Shown here one piece after another: positions 28,391 to 35,792 of a stretch of DNA of 64,000 nucleotides. Position numbers and translations under genes: made by a program. Position 1 is the first letter of the stretch; the number at the start of each line of letters is the position of its first letter. The notes under the pieces were generated by a model, which was not told where the DNA came from, did no database searches, and was given only the letters and a program-made list of their open reading frames with translations. The stretch comes from Amylibacter marinus. GTDB lineage: Bacteria > Pseudomonadota > Alphaproteobacteria > Rhodobacterales > Rhodobacteraceae. Location: positions 248,001-312,000 of the forward strand of contig NZ_BSNN01000002.1 of NCBI RefSeq assembly GCF_030160015.1, given 5' to 3'.

Positions 28391-28989
28391 GCATAGACCT
28401 ACTTCGCAAGCTTGGCGTCTATATTGATACGGATTTCCTAACACCGACCCAATGCCAAAACCTATGCCAAGAAATTCAAAAATCCTCTTTTGCCGAGGCC
28501 AAGGTCTATGATGCCGATACCAAATCCAGCACCAAGGATGATGCATTGCGTCAATCGCTCTTTGGTACAGTGTCTTCACAGGCAGATAAAGAAATTCGCA
28601 AAAAAATCATGGGTCTGCGCACGGATCTAGAGCACCATTTCAACGAACAATTCGATGCGATTTTCGAAGCCCCAAAGTATCTGGCCTATGACACAGGTCA
28701 TTTTTTCGGGGCGCATACAGATGATCAATTGGGCCGCAGGATCAATATTTCGATCTATTTAAATGACGAAACATCCCAAGAGAATACGCAGAACAACAGC
28801 TATTGTGGCGGGTCGTTGAAAATTTACGGATTGCTTGATAACCCGGCTCTGAAAGATTGGGGCGTTTCACTTACAGGTGCACAGGGGCTTTTGGTTGCCT
28901 ACCGCGCGGACCTGCTACACGAGGTTACCCCCGTCTTGTCTGGAAGCCGCTATGCCATTGTCTCGCGATTCCTAAAGCCGCGCAAATGA
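28387..28989 (+). CDS. Fe(II)/2-oxoglutarate-dependent oxygenase inside the lasso operon
   Basis: This 200-residue cupin-fold oxygenase has the facial triad H110-x-D112 (GAHTDDQ) and H178 (LLHEVTPV), plus R188 (SGSRYAIVSRF) for 2-oxoglutarate, a complete prolyl-4-hydroxylase-like signature. The start is TTG, overlapping the PqqD-like TGA, and its end overlaps B2 by ATGA, so it is embedded between the leader-binding protein and the leader peptidase. That location makes the lasso precursor or mature peptide the most probable substrate. Fe/2OG hydroxylation of a lasso Asp is known, as I recall, from the canucin system. The target residue here is unknown; the conserved Asp, Pro and Tyr of the core are candidates. 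Confidence 0.85.
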   Translation: MSIDLLRKLGVYIDTDFLTPTQCQNLCQEIQKSSFAEAKVYDADTKSSTKDDALRQSLFGTVSSQADKEIRKKIMGLRTDLEHHFNEQFDAIFEAPKYLAYDTGHFFGAHTDDQLGRRINISIYLNDETSQENTQNNSYCGGSLKIYGLLDNPALKDWGVSLTGAQGLLVAYRADLLHEVTPVLSGSRYAIVSRFLKPRK

Positions 28990-29411
28990 CACTTGCACGT
29001 ATCAAAATGGCGGTTGTCATAATACAAAACATTCTTTTGGTTGTCCTTGTGGAATTCAGCCTAAGGATCATCGGAATAAAACGCACGTGGAAAATCCTAG
29101 AGCGGTGCCTGATCAAAAAACGCATATCCCATGATGATGACCAAGAGCTGAAAAACAGCCTCGCTGGGTTGGCAAATGCCATGAAACGATCCCCGTTCAA
29201 GGGAAAGTGCCTGGCGCGTTCTCTGGTCTTGTGGTGGCAGTTAAAACGCCGAGGGATTTCATCTACCCTGCACATCGGTGTGCAAAGTAGAAAGATAATG
29301 CGCGCCCATGCTTGGGTGCAATATGGTGATCGTATATTAAATGCTGGCCCCAATGTGCACAGCCGATATCGCGCAATGGCGCAATTTAACAACCCGAAAG
29401 AGCTAGGATGA
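28986..29411 (+). CDS. Lasso peptide biosynthesis B2 protein (leader peptidase, transglutaminase fold)
   Basis: This 141-residue protein matches the transglutaminase-like core of lasso B2 proteins. The Cys nucleophile is C75 in FKGKCLARSLVLWWQLKRRG, the His is H108 in RAHAWVQYG, and an acidic or Asn third residue lies near GDRILN (115-119). B2 cleaves the leader after the PqqD-like protein has bound it, freeing the amine used for macrolactam closure. A hydrophobic N-terminal helix (VVIIQNILLVVLVEFSL) is typical of short B2 proteins. Both ends overlap neighbours by ATGA (oxygenase before, cyclase after). The start at 28986 is clear. Confidence 0.92.
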   Translation: MTLARIKMAVVIIQNILLVVLVEFSLRIIGIKRTWKILERCLIKKRISHDDDQELKNSLAGLANAMKRSPFKGKCLARSLVLWWQLKRRGISSTLHIGVQSRKIMRAHAWVQYGDRILNAGPNVHSRYRAMAQFNNPKELG

Positions 29412-31279
29412 GCGGAATAGTTGGCCTTTTCCAATTTGAAAACAAAGATATAGATCAGACCGTTTTGGCGGCCATGATGTCCACGCTTCGGCGCCAAGGC
29501 CCCGATGCTCAGGCCTATTGGATGCAGGGAAATGTAGCCCTTGGACATACCTTATTGGGCAGTACGCGCTGCTCGTTTCGTGAACAACAGCCCGCGACAC
29601 GTGATCAACAGGTCTGGATTTCCGCCGATGCCCGCATCGATGATCAGGCCACACTCAGAACAAAATTAGCGCAAGAGGGGATCCAAATAGAGAGTGACGC
29701 CACAGATGACCATTTGATTCTGATGGCCTACGGGTGCTGGGGGACGGATTGTCTGAACCATTTGATCGGCGATTTCGCCTTTGTTTTGTGGGATCAACGC
29801 CGTAAAATCATGCTTGCCGCCACCGATCATTTCGGGGTTTCACCGCTCTACTATACTGAGCGGCAGGGTGGGTTTGGGATTAGCAATAATCTGGCCTGTT
29901 TGCGATTGCACCCCGAAGTCTCTGATCGCTTAGATGAACATACTATCGGCGACTATCTTTTGTATCGGATGAACCACAATCCGTGTTCTACGACTTTGGC
30001 TGATATTAAAAAATTGCCAGCTGGGCATCGAATTATCGTGACCGATAATAGCGTCAAGGTTGATCGCTATTGGTCTGCCCCAACTCCCAATTATATTCGC
30101 CGATCCGAGGCCGAGCAGGCGGAGATGTTCAATCATCTGTTCACCGCCGCAGTTTCTGATCGCCTGCGTGCCGATAGCGCTGGCACGCATATGAGCGGCG
30201 GCATGGATTCCACATCGATTTCGGCCGTGCTGTCAGAGCTGAAGGCCCAAGGGAAGACCAAGGATATCCAAGCCTATAACCACGCAAGCCATCTAGACGA
30301 TCATAACCTTGAGCAAGGCTTCGCAGAAGAAACCGCCCAGAAGCTGGGCCTGCCATTGCAGGTGCATCGCGGGGATCGCGAAATTGGGCTAAACCAGCTG
30401 TTCAATCCAGCCGATTTCACACCAGAGCCCAGCGTCATGCAGGTAAACAGCGCGCGTTATCACATATTCACCGACTGCTCTGCGCGTGGGCGCACCCTCT
30501 TTGCGGGGTTCGGGGGCGATCCGCTTTTGGCAGCAGACGCTAGTTATTGGGCCGCTCTGCGCACATCTGGCCAAATTAGACACTATATCGCCGACATCGG
30601 GTTACAGCTGCGCATACAAGGCCGTCTGCCGCGGGCACTGTTGCCTGACCGCCTAAACAAATACAGCAAATCCATAAAGGGTTATCGGCAGCAGCCAATC
30701 CCAAGCTGGATTGGTGCATCCTTCGTAAGCAGAACAGGCCTGAACAACCGGCACCGCGAGCTGTTCCAAGAGGCCGAAATCTATCCGGATCAGCGCATCG
30801 GCATGACCAAGCACGCGCTATGGCGGCGCATTTTTGAATGGCACAGCCCCGCCGTGTCTTTGCACCCCCTAAAGGTCAGGTTTCCATTCTTTGATGTGCG
30901 CCTGCTGGAATGGGCCCAAAGTGTCCCGCAGTACCCTTGGTTTGAAAAGAAATACCTGCTGCGCAAGATAATGCAGGGGCGCTTGCCACAGTCGGTCTTG
31001 AATCGTGCGAAAACCCCGATGCCTGGCAGTGTCATGGTGGCCAATGCCAAACGTGAAGGTCTGCCAAAAATGTACGCCGAGTTGGCCGTTGATCCCATAC
31101 TGTCGGATTATGTGGATATTGGCAAAATATCCGCTATGGTTTCCGAACCAGAGCATTTGACAGCAGTTCATGCGAAGAGTATCGTCAGGTTATCATCATT
31201 AGCGTATTGGTTGCGCTTGAATTTATCAAATAGGAACGTAACTAATGCCAAGCTTTCAGAATTCCAACGACGCCAATAA
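29408..31279 (+). CDS. Lasso macrolactam synthetase (asparagine-synthetase-like cyclase)
   Basis: This 623-residue class II glutamine-amidotransferase/Asn-synthetase homologue has an N-terminal Ntn domain (MSGIVGLF, DARIDDQATLRTKL, GDFAFVLWDQRR) and a C-terminal adenylating domain with the PP-loop S263-GGMDS-268. The residue after Met is Ser instead of the glutaminase Cys2, so ammonia release from glutamine is probably lost, as in lasso cyclases that use the peptide amine. It should adenylate an Asp/Glu side chain of the core and close the ring. Its last 35 bases overlap the first precursor gene in another frame. Confidence 0.92.
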   Translation: MSGIVGLFQFENKDIDQTVLAAMMSTLRRQGPDAQAYWMQGNVALGHTLLGSTRCSFREQQPATRDQQVWISADARIDDQATLRTKLAQEGIQIESDATDDHLILMAYGCWGTDCLNHLIGDFAFVLWDQRRKIMLAATDHFGVSPLYYTERQGGFGISNNLACLRLHPEVSDRLDEHTIGDYLLYRMNHNPCSTTLADIKKLPAGHRIIVTDNSVKVDRYWSAPTPNYIRRSEAEQAEMFNHLFTAAVSDRLRADSAGTHMSGGMDSTSISAVLSELKAQGKTKDIQAYNHASHLDDHNLEQGFAEETAQKLGLPLQVHRGDREIGLNQLFNPADFTPEPSVMQVNSARYHIFTDCSARGRTLFAGFGGDPLLAADASYWAALRTSGQIRHYIADIGLQLRIQGRLPRALLPDRLNKYSKSIKGYRQQPIPSWIGASFVSRTGLNNRHRELFQEAEIYPDQRIGMTKHALWRRIFEWHSPAVSLHPLKVRFPFFDVRLLEWAQSVPQYPWFEKKYLLRKIMQGRLPQSVLNRAKTPMPGSVMVANAKREGLPKMYAELAVDPILSDYVDIGKISAMVSEPEHLTAVHAKSIVRLSSLAYWLRLNLSNRNVTNAKLSEFQRRQ

Positions 31280-31421
31280 TACGCCCTGTGAAACAAACAT
31301 TGGTGATTATCGCGCGCCGACCCTAACAGACTATGGCCCGGCCAGCGAGCTGACCGAAACCATTTCTGGAAGACGTGGGTTTGACGGTGGTGATACACCT
31401 TCGTCATATACCGCTAGTTAG
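31245..31421 (+). CDS. Lasso precursor peptide A (58 residues)
   Basis: The ATG at 31245 lies inside the 3' end of the cyclase gene, about ten bases after AGGA. Residues 22-37 hold the lasso-leader pattern Y-x-x-P-x-L-(x3)-G-(x4)-L-T (YRAPTLTDYGPASELT). The C-terminal region is TETISGRRGFDGGD then TPSSYTAS, ending in serine. If Thr37 is the -2 Thr of the leader, the core is residues 39-58 and D47 is core position 9, a canonical ring-closing position. If Thr39 is -2, the core starts at S41 and D47 is position 7. The first 20 residues differ from peptides B and C. The gene is too short for ordinary gene callers. Confidence 0.88.
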   Translation: MPSFQNSNDANNTPCETNIGDYRAPTLTDYGPASELTETISGRRGFDGGDTPSSYTAS

Positions 31422-31435
31422 TTAAAGGATATCCC

Positions 31436-31600
31436 ATGCCAAAAATAGAGAACACCGAGCCACAGGCCGTAGCGAATACGCCTGCCTACCACGCGCCGAC
31501 CCTAACAGACTATGGCCCGGCCAGCGAGCTGACTGAAACCATTTCTGGACGCACTGGTGATGACGGTGGTAATACACCTTCGTCATATACCGCTAGTTAG
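31436..31600 (+). CDS. Lasso precursor peptide B (54 residues)
   Basis: The ATG at 31436 follows AAAGGAT at a 6-base spacing, a better RBS than that of peptide A. The leader motif YHAPTLTDYGPASELT spans residues 18-33; the C-terminal part is TETISGRTGDDGGN then TPSSYTAS, ending in serine. With Thr33 at -2, the core is residues 35-54 and D42/D43 are positions 8 and 9; with Thr35 at -2, D43 is position 7. Compared with A, the ring part changes from RGFDGGD to TGDDGGN while leader and tail are conserved, as expected for a diversified core between fixed recognition parts. Confidence 0.9.
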   Translation: MPKIENTEPQAVANTPAYHAPTLTDYGPASELTETISGRTGDDGGNTPSSYTAS

Positions 31601-31614
31601 TTAAAGGATATCCC

Positions 31615-31779
31615 ATGCCAAAAATAGAGAACACCGAGCCACAGGCCGTAGCGAATACGCCTGCCTACCACGCGCCGACCCTAACAGATTATGGCCCGGC
31701 CAGCGAGCTGACTGAAACCATTTCTGGACGCACTGGTGATGACGGTGGGAATGTGCCTTCCTCCTATACTGCCAGTTAG
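31615..31779 (+). CDS. Lasso precursor peptide C (54 residues)
   Basis: This copy is nearly identical to peptide B. The same leader YHAPTLTDYGPASELT is followed by TETISGRTGDDGGN and VPSSYTAS, with one substitution (Thr47 to Val) just before the conserved Pro. Codons in the tail differ silently from B, so the duplication is not brand new and the peptide is under purifying selection. The same AAAGGAT RBS lies six bases before the ATG. It too ends in serine. Confidence 0.9.
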   Translation: MPKIENTEPQAVANTPAYHAPTLTDYGPASELTETISGRTGDDGGNVPSSYTAS

Positions 31780-31793
31780 TTCCAAGGTATCCT

Positions 31794-32007
31794 GTGGCGA
31801 AATCAGAGATCATCCTACCACAGGCCGCATTGAAAATCGCCGCCTAACATGGCCACCGATGGCACAACCCGCAAGCCCATGGAAACCCGGGCGCGAAGCG
31901 CAGGGGGTAACAGCGGTGGTATTCCCAACAGTTACTCCGCCAGCGAGTTTGAAAACTCGCCCATACGGTTTCACGATTGGCTCACCCATTCAAAAGCACA
32001 GATGTGA
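31794..32007 (+). pseudogene. Decayed fourth lasso precursor copy
   Basis: The spacing and start resemble B and C: GTG at 31794 opens with AKSEIILPQAA, matching PKIENTEPQAV of peptide B, but a TAA at 31845 ends it. In the +1 frame an ORF (ATG 31849 to TGA 32007, 52 residues) then carries NSGGIPNSYSASEF, clearly aligned with DGGNTPSSYTAS, but the stop after the final Ser is lost and about 20 foreign residues follow. The YxxP leader and ring acceptor are not recognisable. The kinase ATG follows the TGA directly, so the remnant may still be translated and serve coupling. Confidence 0.75.
31943..31960 (+). promoter_or_regulatory. RNA hairpin between precursor genes and kinase gene
   Basis: GCGAGTT-TGAA-AACTCGC is a perfect 7-bp stem with a tetraloop (8 bp if a 2-base loop is allowed) inside the decayed fourth copy. 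There is no T-run. It could shield the 3' end of a processed precursor mRNA or reduce read-through into the kinase, so the precursors are made in excess of the enzymes. The structure is seen; the role is inferred. Confidence 0.55.
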
Positions 32008-32985
32008 ATGACGTATAAATACACCGCTTATGGCATTGAAATCCAATCAACCAAATCGATTGCACTGCTTCCCAAAGGTGATCTAGAGGCAGCGGTTGAT
32101 GTCCGTATTGATTTCGCACCGCCAGATGTGCTTGAAAACACCACGCTTTGGCGGGATTTTTTGGAATTTAACCCCACCTCAAATGATGGCCCCATAATCC
32201 AAAAGCAGGATGGGCGGATAAAGCTGCGCTATTCACGCGATACCAATACCTTCGTAGAATTTGTGATCTCTGCAACATATGATCACATACGGGTACATCA
32301 AACATCTGATTTACCAGAGGGGGATGCTCTGTCATTCTTGATCGGGCCTATATTGGGGCTGATATGCCGCTTGCGAGGACGGCCCTGCCTACACGCCAGC
32401 GTTTTATCGATAAAGGATCAGGCCTTTGCCTTGGTGGGGCCAAAACGGGCAGGTAAATCAACAACCGCCGCCGCTCTTCTCAAAATGGGTGCGCAATTGG
32501 TCGCAGATGATATTGCCGTTCTTGAAAACAATAGCGGTCAATATCAGGTGTCTCCAGGATATCCCTTTACGCGCTTGACCCAGCAAACCATTGATCAGCT
32601 TGGGTATTCTGCGAATGGAACCCATCGTGTCCTGTCTGTTGGTGACAAACGGTATATCTCCATCGAACAGGCCAATCTCGGCGGTTTTCAGGCGAAAACA
32701 GTACCGCTTAGGGCTGTATATGCCTTATCACGACGCCCCAAAGACACAGGATCTGTGCACATAAATCCGCTATCCGAGGCAAATGCAGTGCGCCATTTGA
32801 TGGCTCATTGCTATGCACAGCGGCTCATGGATACCGCAATGCAAATTCAGGATTTCGCAGATATGACAACCCTTATCCAGCACTGCCCCGTTCGATCCGT
32901 AAGCACCCCAGATGACCTTAGCTTTCTAGACACTCTCTCCACAAACATTCTCGATGATTTCCAGGGCCAGTATTCCTATGCATGA
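32008..32985 (+). CDS. HprK-like kinase, probably phosphorylating the C-terminal Ser of the lasso precursor
   Basis: This 325-residue protein has an HPr kinase/phosphorylase C-terminal-type fold. The Walker A motif is G144-PKRAGKS-151 within ALVGPKRAGKST, followed by GAQLVADDIAVLE, the Asp-containing strand of HprK, and a later VPLRAVYALSRRP. The N-terminal 130 residues have no clear domain. Homologues in lasso clusters such as paeninodin phosphorylate the C-terminal serine of the precursor. All three intact precursors here end in serine, which fits. HPr itself is not encoded nearby. The start directly follows the stop of the degenerate precursor, and the stop overlaps the next gene by eight bases. 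Confidence 0.85.
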   Translation: MTYKYTAYGIEIQSTKSIALLPKGDLEAAVDVRIDFAPPDVLENTTLWRDFLEFNPTSNDGPIIQKQDGRIKLRYSRDTNTFVEFVISATYDHIRVHQTSDLPEGDALSFLIGPILGLICRLRGRPCLHASVLSIKDQAFALVGPKRAGKSTTAAALLKMGAQLVADDIAVLENNSGQYQVSPGYPFTRLTQQTIDQLGYSANGTHRVLSVGDKRYISIEQANLGGFQAKTVPLRAVYALSRRPKDTGSVHINPLSEANAVRHLMAHCYAQRLMDTAMQIQDFADMTTLIQHCPVRSVSTPDDLSFLDTLSTNILDDFQGQYSYA

Positions 32986-34402
32986 CACGCCAAATCAGAA
33001 GCAAAACATCATCCTTGTTACAGTGGATTGCTGGCGCGGGGATCATGTTGGCATAAACAATCCCACAGGCCCCAAAACGCCGCATTTAGATCGGTTTGCA
33101 AAACAAGGCATCAATTTCCCCAATGCCTACACCTGTGGAGGGTGGACCAAGATCGCGATGACAGCCTTGATGTCATCGACCTATGGGTCGATGTATGGAT
33201 TTGCACAGGGGAAAATGTCTGATCAACGCCCCTTACTTGCCGAGATCCTACAGGCGCAGGGCTATGAAACCGCGGGTTTCACCACCAACCCCGTTTGTGG
33301 CACGGGGGGTGGTTTTCAACGTGGTTTTGAAACCTTTCGCGATCTCCGCCCAGGCCTAAAGGGCAAGTTGCTGCGTTATCCGCGTCTTGATAGAATTTAC
33401 ACCCGCCTAGCCACCAGCGCAAAGGTAAGGCGCGCGCTGGCGCAGGTGGGCATAGGCTATTTGCCGATCAATCCGACCCTGTTGGCCGATGATGTGGTTC
33501 AAATAGGCCTTGATTGGCTGAACCAAGAGCACGACCAGCCCTATTTTCTGTGGCTACACTTCATGGATTTACACTGGCCCTATTTTTCAGCGGATCGGCG
33601 CAACACCCGCAAAGACCGCGAAGAGATCTGGCAAGATCGCACCGCATGGCAAAAGGTTCGCAAACAGCGCGGCAAAGGATACCCCGGCGATAGCCGCGCA
33701 GAGCGCTGGCGTCAGTTGTACAAAGAAGAGGCAGAGGGTCTTGATACATCTTTGGGTGTTTTGTTCGATGCCATTGATGCCCGTGCGGATCGCGATAACA
33801 CCAATGTCATTCTGTCGGGTGATCATGGCGAGGAACTATATGAACACGGATCTTGGGCCCACTCGTGGAACCAGCTGCATAAAGAGGGCACCAACGTCCC
33901 GCTAATTATTCGGCCAGCAAAATCCAGATCGGCCCAGAGCATAGAGCGCCCGGTCAGCCATATCGACCTTGCCCCCACGATTTTAGATATGGTCAACGTG
34001 CCCAAACCCGACTTGATGGAGGGCGACAGCCTGCTGCCCCTTGCATCATCTGCGGCAGATATCATGGAAAAACCCATCTATTCTGAAATGTTTGGCCATC
34101 ACAATTCCTATATCTATCGCCTGTCGATTACTTATCAGGGGCACAAATACATCTATGATGGAGACCGTGATACCTGCTATCTATTTGATCTTAAACAAGA
34201 TCCAGATGCCCTGAAGGATATCTATTCGCATGATCACGACCTCTCACTTAGCTTTGACAAACTGCGCCTTTCGCATGTGAGCAAAGGCTTGATCACGGTT
34301 CTAAAATCCGATGCCCCTATTCTGGGGGGGGATATTTCCTACGATCTTGATGCAGATCCCAAGGTGGTCGCGCAACTGCGCGCACTTGGCTATCTAGACT
34401 GA
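32978..34402 (+). CDS. Alkaline-phosphatase-superfamily hydrolase (sulfatase-like, Thr nucleophile)
   Basis: This 474-residue metallohydrolase has metal ligands D17 ([12 protein letters not shown]) and D282-H283-G-E ([13 protein letters not shown]). The position of the catalytic residue reads YTCGGWTK (51-58). It lacks the C/S-x-P-x-R formylglycine signature of true sulfatases; by alignment with related WT-type enzymes, T57 would be the nucleophile, as in phosphodiesterases and phosphotransferases of the superfamily. It could hydrolyse or transfer phospho-groups, possibly acting on the kinase-modified peptide. No signal peptide is visible, so it is cytoplasmic. The start at 32978 overlaps the kinase end by eight bases, so it belongs to the operon. 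Confidence 0.8.
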   Translation: MHDTPNQKQNIILVTVDCWRGDHVGINNPTGPKTPHLDRFAKQGINFPNAYTCGGWTKIAMTALMSSTYGSMYGFAQGKMSDQRPLLAEILQAQGYETAGFTTNPVCGTGGGFQRGFETFRDLRPGLKGKLLRYPRLDRIYTRLATSAKVRRALAQVGIGYLPINPTLLADDVVQIGLDWLNQEHDQPYFLWLHFMDLHWPYFSADRRNTRKDREEIWQDRTAWQKVRKQRGKGYPGDSRAERWRQLYKEEAEGLDTSLGVLFDAIDARADRDNTNVILSGDHGEELYEHGSWAHSWNQLHKEGTNVPLIIRPAKSRSAQSIERPVSHIDLAPTILDMVNVPKPDLMEGDSLLPLASSAADIMEKPIYSEMFGHHNSYIYRLSITYQGHKYIYDGDRDTCYLFDLKQDPDALKDIYSHDHDLSLSFDKLRLSHVSKGLITVLKSDAPILGGDISYDLDADPKVVAQLRALGYLD

Positions 34403-34409
34403 TCTTAGC

Positions 34410-34434
34410 CGGGGAGGGCATCTATCCTGCCCCG
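34410..34434 (+). terminator. Weak hairpin after the lasso operon
   Basis: CGGGGAGG and CCT-G-CCCCG can pair with one bulged G, eight bases after the last stop codon. No T-run follows, so an intrinsic terminator is not proven. It is the only candidate end structure before the oppositely oriented tRNA-Arg. Confidence 0.35.
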
Positions 34435-34500
34435 TCGATCGCTGTGATCACCAGCCTCAGGTGTCGATAGGGCTCTTGGGGGTTCGTTGCCAACAAATTA

Positions 34501-34577
<77 letters not shown>

Positions 34578-34709
34578 ATTGCGCTTTCTATAGGATATGC
34601 TGTGGTGGGGTTCAATCTGGAAATGCCACGTCTGTCGAAATCCTGTAAATTTGTTCTTTCTATTTTCGCCTGCATCGTGCCAAGCTACCACAAACAAGAG
34701 GAGGTCATC

Positions 34710-35702
34710 ATGCCATTCAACGCATTGGTCGTGCGAAAAGACGACGACGGAAAAACCAGCTCTGCCATCGAAACCATCGAACTTGATGATTTGCCCAGCG
34801 GCAACGTGACCGTAGCTGTTGAATATTCAACCCTAAATTACAAAGATGGCCTGTGCTTGGGCGCTGGTGGCGGTTTGGTGCGCAACTATCCCCATGTACC
34901 GGGCATTGATATGGCAGGGGTTGTGGAATCATCAGATGATCCGCGCTATGCAATGGGGGATCGTGTCGTGTTGACGGGCTGGCGATATGGCGAGGTGCAT
35001 TGGGGCGGCTATGCCCAGAAAACCCGCGTAGATGCTGATTGGCTGGTGCCTTTACCGGTCGGGATCTCCACCAAACAGGCCATGGCAATCGGAACGGCGG
35101 GCATCACGGCCATGTTCTCTGCTATGGCGTTGATTGAACGGGGGCTAAAGCCAGAAAATGGCCCAGTGCTGATCACAGGGGCTGCAGGGGGGGTGGGCTC
35201 TGTGGCCACCGCGCTGTTGGCAAATATGGGCTACGAGGTCGCTGGTGTGACCGGCCGCCCCGAAACCGGCGACTACCTGCGCACCCTCGGCGCCAGCCGG
35301 ATCATTGCCCGCGAGGATATCAACGAAACCATAAAACGCCCGCTAGAGAGCGAGACTTGGGCCGGCTGTATCGATGCGGTCGGCGGGCCAATGCTGGCAC
35401 GCGTCTTAGGGCAGATGAAATACGGGGCATCCGTGGCCGCCGTTGGTTTGGCTGGCGGTGCGGATCTCCCCGCCACGGTCATTCCGTTCCTGCTGCGCGG
35501 GGTTAACCTTTTGGGAATAGACAGTGTGCACCGCCCCTATGACAACCGCACAGCGGCCTGGGATCAACTGGCCCGCCACTTCCCCATGGATTACCTTGAT
35601 AGAATGATCGTACCCGCCCGATTGGCAGACCTAGAACAGCTGGGCAAAGACATTTTACACGGGCAGGTACAGGGCCGCGTGGTGGTGGATGTAAACGCCT
35701 AG
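34710..35702 (+). CDS. acuI: Acryloyl-CoA reductase-like MDR oxidoreductase (AcuI/YhdH)
   Basis: This 330-residue zinc-free medium-chain dehydrogenase/reductase shows [12 protein letters not shown], the NADPH-binding [16 protein letters not shown] and [12 protein letters not shown]. The sequence and length fit the AcuI/YhdH family, which reduces acryloyl-CoA to propionyl-CoA, the detoxifying step of DMSP cleavage in roseobacters. No DMSP lyase or dmdA is nearby, so the physiological link is family knowledge only. The ATG at 34710 has a strong GAGGAGG; the open frame upstream crosses the tRNA and is not coding. Confidence 0.88.
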   Translation: MPFNALVVRKDDDGKTSSAIETIELDDLPSGNVTVAVEYSTLNYKDGLCLGAGGGLVRNYPHVPGIDMAGVVESSDDPRYAMGDRVVLTGWRYGEVHWGGYAQKTRVDADWLVPLPVGISTKQAMAIGTAGITAMFSAMALIERGLKPENGPVLITGAAGGVGSVATALLANMGYEVAGVTGRPETGDYLRTLGASRIIAREDINETIKRPLESETWAGCIDAVGGPMLARVLGQMKYGASVAAVGLAGGADLPATVIPFLLRGVNLLGIDSVHRPYDNRTAAWDQLARHFPMDYLDRMIVPARLADLEQLGKDILHGQVQGRVVVDVNA

Positions 35703-35792
35703 AGTTTATTGATATTCCAATTCAGCGAAAGCTGGGGTAGGGTTAATCACCATTTCACCGCCCCAGCCTTGGGCCACAATACAGCGACTCCT

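Larger units (their letters stand above)
31422..31779 (+). repeat. 179-bp tandem duplication carrying precursor genes B and C
   Basis: 31422-31600 and 31601-31779 are head-to-tail copies of 179 bases, each with RBS (TTAAAGGAT), precursor gene and stop. By eye they differ at about nine positions, all silent except Thr to Val in the core. The 3' end of gene A plus the spacer after it also match the corresponding part of B, so the units look recently duplicated or homogenised by recombination. Confidence 0.9.

Noticed and set aside
31436-31779. Repeat array as CRISPR
   Set aside because: The 179-base units are coding genes with RBS, start and stop; there are no short repeats with spacers and no cas genes.
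31736-32011. 91-codon ORF over the end of the precursor array
   Set aside because: It runs in a different frame from precursor C and the fourth-copy remnant, has no leader motif or RBS, and is explained as a shadow of the repeats.
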